Positions 5,278-7,213 of a stretch of 7,213 bases of DNA are shown here, piece by piece. Location: positions 1 to 7,213 of the forward strand of contig JAUUYI010000100.1 of NCBI GenBank assembly GCA_030590525.1, read 5' to 3'. Made by a program: the position numbers and the translations under genes. The notes below the pieces were generated by a model. The model saw nothing but the letters and a program-made list of their open reading frames with translations, did no database searches and was not told the DNA's origin. Numbering within the stretch: position 1 is the stretch's first letter; each line of letters starts with the position of its first letter. This stretch comes from Sedimenticola sp. (GTDB taxonomy: Bacteria > Pseudomonadota > Gammaproteobacteria > Chromatiales > Chromatiaceae).

Positions 5278-7213
5278 ATGTATATAGATTTTTACGGTTT
5301 GTGTATGGATCCTTTCCGGCTGAGTCCCGATCGCCGGTTCTGTATTCACCATCCATCCTTCGCCCGGGCCAAGGCCTACATGCGGTACGCCTTGCACCGC
5401 CAGGAAGGTTTCGTGGTGATCTCCGGTCGACCCGGTACTGGAAAGACCACACTGATCGACGAACTGTCCCATGAGTTTGACGAAGCAGGGCACCAGGTAG
5501 CACGACTGGAGAGTGCCCGGCTGGAGGCGGATGATCTGCTGCGGATGGTCTGCTACGCCTTCGATATTCCTGCGGAGGGTGCCAGCAAGTCCGAGTTACT
5601 GCGGCGTTTCTCCAGCCATATCGGCCATAGTGTCAAGAGCAATCAGCGACCACTGCTGATCGTGGATGAGGCGCAGGGGCTGTCTCTCGGCGCCCTCGAG
5701 GAACTGCGTCTGCTTACCAATCAACAGTTGAACGGTCAGCCGATGCTGCAGATCTTCCTGGTGGGACAGGACGAGTTGCGCGATCTGCTGGCGGACCCTT
5801 CGCTGGAACAGCTGCGCCAGCGGGTGGTGGCTGCCTGTCATATCGAGCCGCTGAAACCCGATCAAACCTCGGAATATGTGCTGCACCGCCTGCGAATGGC
5901 GGGCTGGGATGGGAATCCGCGTTTTGAGAGCGCGCTGTTCCCATTGCTCTACCGCTTCACCCAAGGTACCCCCAGGATCATCAACCAGGTCTGCAGCCGG
6001 TTGTTGTTGCACGGCAGTCTGGAGCAGAGGGCAACCCTGGGAGTGGAAGATATCGAACTGGTGATCAAAGAGCTGCGCTCCGAGCACCTTGCCGTGAGAG
6101 AGTCGAATTCCATCATCGACCTGGAGGCGTTCGCGAACGAATCTCTGGAGGCGCTCTCCCGGCCTGATGAATTCCCGGCAGTACAGACCCAACCCATCGG
6201 CGAGCGGCTGATGCAGGTCAATACTCCTCAGAACGCGCCTGTTGAGAAGGTGGTAGAGGCGGTGGAGGCAGCGTTGCAGCTGGAAGTGGCGGTGAAAAAA
6301 CAGGCCACTGAGTATGCACCGGGGGCCAGCGAGACTGCCGATGCCCCTTTCTGCAAGGTAGCTGTTGAGCCGGTACTTGATGATGTCCCCACTACGCTCC
6401 GGCTGCGTCGGGATACCGCCCCTCTGTGGGGAATTGCAGCTACGGTTGTCCTGGGCCTGTCACTGACCGGTCTGACACTGCTGTCAACGCCCATCCATGG
6501 ACTGGAACAGTGGGCCCCGGTCTCCACCTGGGAAAAGCTGGGGGTTGTCCGGGCGCGCGATATGGTATCCCGGTGGACCGGAGGTAGCTGGCCCCTTTGT
6601 GGGAGCGCCTGCGCGCCGGTGGTGGACGAACCGTTGGCTATCCCGGTGACCGCCAAAGCGCCGCTGAAAAACATCGCCCGAATGGAACGCGTTGTGCCGA
6701 TGCAGGCACCCGAACAGGTAGCGATTGTGGCACCGGCGCAGGTACCCGAACAGGCGTCGGTAGTGGAATCGGTGCAGATACCGGAACGGTACGAGCAGAA
6801 GCAAACTCCTGGCATCGAAGCGTCACGAGAGTCTGCGGAAACGCAGACACCGGTAGTAGAGCATGAGAGCAAGCGGGAGGAGCTCCGGGAGCAGGTGACT
6901 GTCAGTCAGATCTCTTTTGGGTTTGACAGTGCCGACATCCAGCTGGAATACACCCGGTTGCTGGATCGAGTCGCTGGTATCCTCAAGTCATCCGTAGACA
7001 GCAGTGCACACATCATCGGGTATACCGACGGCATTGGCAATACCACATACAACGAGAGGCTGTCACGGCGCCGTGCGAAGGCAGTGGCAGCATACATCAG
7101 GGAGAAGGGTGTTTCTGAACAACGGCTGCAGGTTGAGGGGCGGGGACTGGAGTCGCCTGAGATCGGGGATCTGCTGGGTTCCAGGGCTGGACGAACGGTG
7201 AAGATCTTTCTCA
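5278..7213 (+). CDS. ExeA/GspA-type AAA+ ATPase fused through a membrane segment to an OmpA-like domain (3' end outside window)
   Basis: The frame stays open for 645 codons to the window edge. The start MYIDFYGLCMDPFRLSPD fits the usual ExeA/GspA opening, although the ribosome binding site is weak. Residues about 1-270 form the cytoplasmic ATPase: Walker A G50-RPGTGKT, Walker B LLIVDE with Asp130-Glu131, VGQDEL at 162-167, QLRQRV at 178-183 (likely arginine finger), and G230-TPRIIN. An acidic linker leads to arginines (LRLRR) and one membrane helix at about 383-403, orienting the C-terminus outside the cytoplasm. The outer part holds C441-GSA-C445, three 12-residue repeats from residue 476, and an OmpA_C domain from about 542. 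The peptidoglycan-binding pair Asp584 (TDGIG) and Arg599 (LSRRRA) is in place. By analogy with ExeA and DamX, it probably couples ATP use to remodelling or anchoring at the cell wall, for a secretion or surface machine not visible here. The usual terminal NRRV is GRTV. Confidence 0.93.
   Translation, partial: MYIDFYGLCMDPFRLSPDRRFCIHHPSFARAKAYMRYALHRQEGFVVISGRPGTGKTTLIDELSHEFDEAGHQVARLESARLEADDLLRMVCYAFDIPAEGASKSELLRRFSSHIGHSVKSNQRPLLIVDEAQGLSLGALEELRLLTNQQLNGQPMLQIFLVGQDELRDLLADPSLEQLRQRVVAACHIEPLKPDQTSEYVLHRLRMAGWDGNPRFESALFPLLYRFTQGTPRIINQVCSRLLLHGSLEQRATLGVEDIELVIKELRSEHLAVRESNSIIDLEAFANESLEALSRPDEFPAVQTQPIGERLMQVNTPQNAPVEKVVEAVEAALQLEVAVKKQATEYAPGASETADAPFCKVAVEPVLDDVPTTLRLRRDTAPLWGIAATVVLGLSLTGLTLLSTPIHGLEQWAPVSTWEKLGVVRARDMVSRWTGGSWPLCGSACAPVVDEPLAIPVTAKAPLKNIARMERVVPMQAPEQVAIVAPAQVPEQASVVESVQIPERYEQKQTPGIEASRESAETQTPVVEHESKREELREQVTVSQISFGFDSADIQLEYTRLLDRVAGILKSSVDSSAHIIGYTDGIGNTTYNERLSRRRAKAVAAYIREKGVSEQRLQVEGRGLESPEIGDLLGSRAGRTVKIFL
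6703..6810 (+). repeat. Three 36-bp (12-residue) repeats in the ATPase-OmpA linker
   Basis: Units begin at 6703, 6739 and 6775, each coding for Q-x-P-E followed by a variable Val/Ala/Glu-rich segment. The first two are close at the DNA level (CAGGCACCCGAACAGG and CAGGTACCCGAACAGG); the third is degenerate. The spacing is exactly 36 bases each time, so the frame is preserved. The repeats lie between the membrane helix and the OmpA domain and likely form an extended periplasmic spacer. Confidence 0.7.

Noticed and set aside
5596..6192. Minus-strand open frame of 198 codons
   Set aside because: It is antisense to the ATPase domain, whose + strand frame has clear Walker motifs. The antisense protein is rich in Gln and His, as expected from reverse-reading Leu/Val codons.
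6228..6872. Minus-strand open frame of 214 codons
   Set aside because: It is antisense to the linker of the ATPase-OmpA gene. Its Ser/Thr/Cys-rich low-complexity product is the reverse reading of Glu/Val/Pro repeats.

Overview
The window looks like chromosomal DNA of a gammaproteobacterium, probably a free-living or symbiotic environmental lineage. This rests on the gene families (a GGDEF-EAL protein, a DUF1631 protein, a PilZ protein, a GspA/ExeA-type ATPase), moderately GC-rich coding DNA and REP-like intergenic repeats. The assignment is inference from content; no rRNA or other marker gene is present. All six protein genes read on the + strand. I see no tRNA, rRNA, CRISPR array, transposase or phage gene.

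Region 1 (1-3995) has a cyclic-di-GMP theme. It opens with the 3' end of a GGDEF-EAL protein that would make and/or degrade c-di-GMP. A 72-residue protein of unknown function follows, then a large DUF1631 protein (760 aa from the start with a good ribosome binding site), and 23 bases later a 111-aa single-domain PilZ protein with both c-di-GMP-binding motifs intact. The last two are close enough to be co-transcribed. The small gene may join them. The GGDEF-EAL gene is separated by 94 bases containing an imperfect hairpin.

Region 2 (3996-4460) has no convincing gene. It is largely filled by a 246-bp segment (4078-4323) bounded by 23-bp near-perfect inverted ends and containing further internal inverted repeats. 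It resembles a MITE-like non-autonomous element or a large folded RNA, and is the least explained piece of the window. Two smaller inverted repeats lie between it and the next gene.

Region 3 (4461-4880) is a small stand-alone protein with two CBS domains. The second appears to lack the usual nucleotide-contacting aspartate.

Region 4 (4881-5277) is non-coding. It contains a 12-bp-stem REP-like hairpin beginning GTAG, a short C-rich tandem repeat (three copies of CCCCCCT), a weak terminator-like hairpin with a T tract, and a perfect -10 hexamer.

Region 5 (5278 to the window end) is a long open frame, 645 codons without a stop, that runs off the edge. It encodes an ExeA/GspA-type cytoplasmic AAA+ ATPase joined through one membrane segment and a repetitive extracytoplasmic linker to an OmpA-type peptidoglycan-binding domain. 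The plan matches ExeA/GspA (AAA plus PG_binding_1) and the longer DamX proteins (AAA plus SPOR), but with a different wall-binding module. It is the most interesting protein here.
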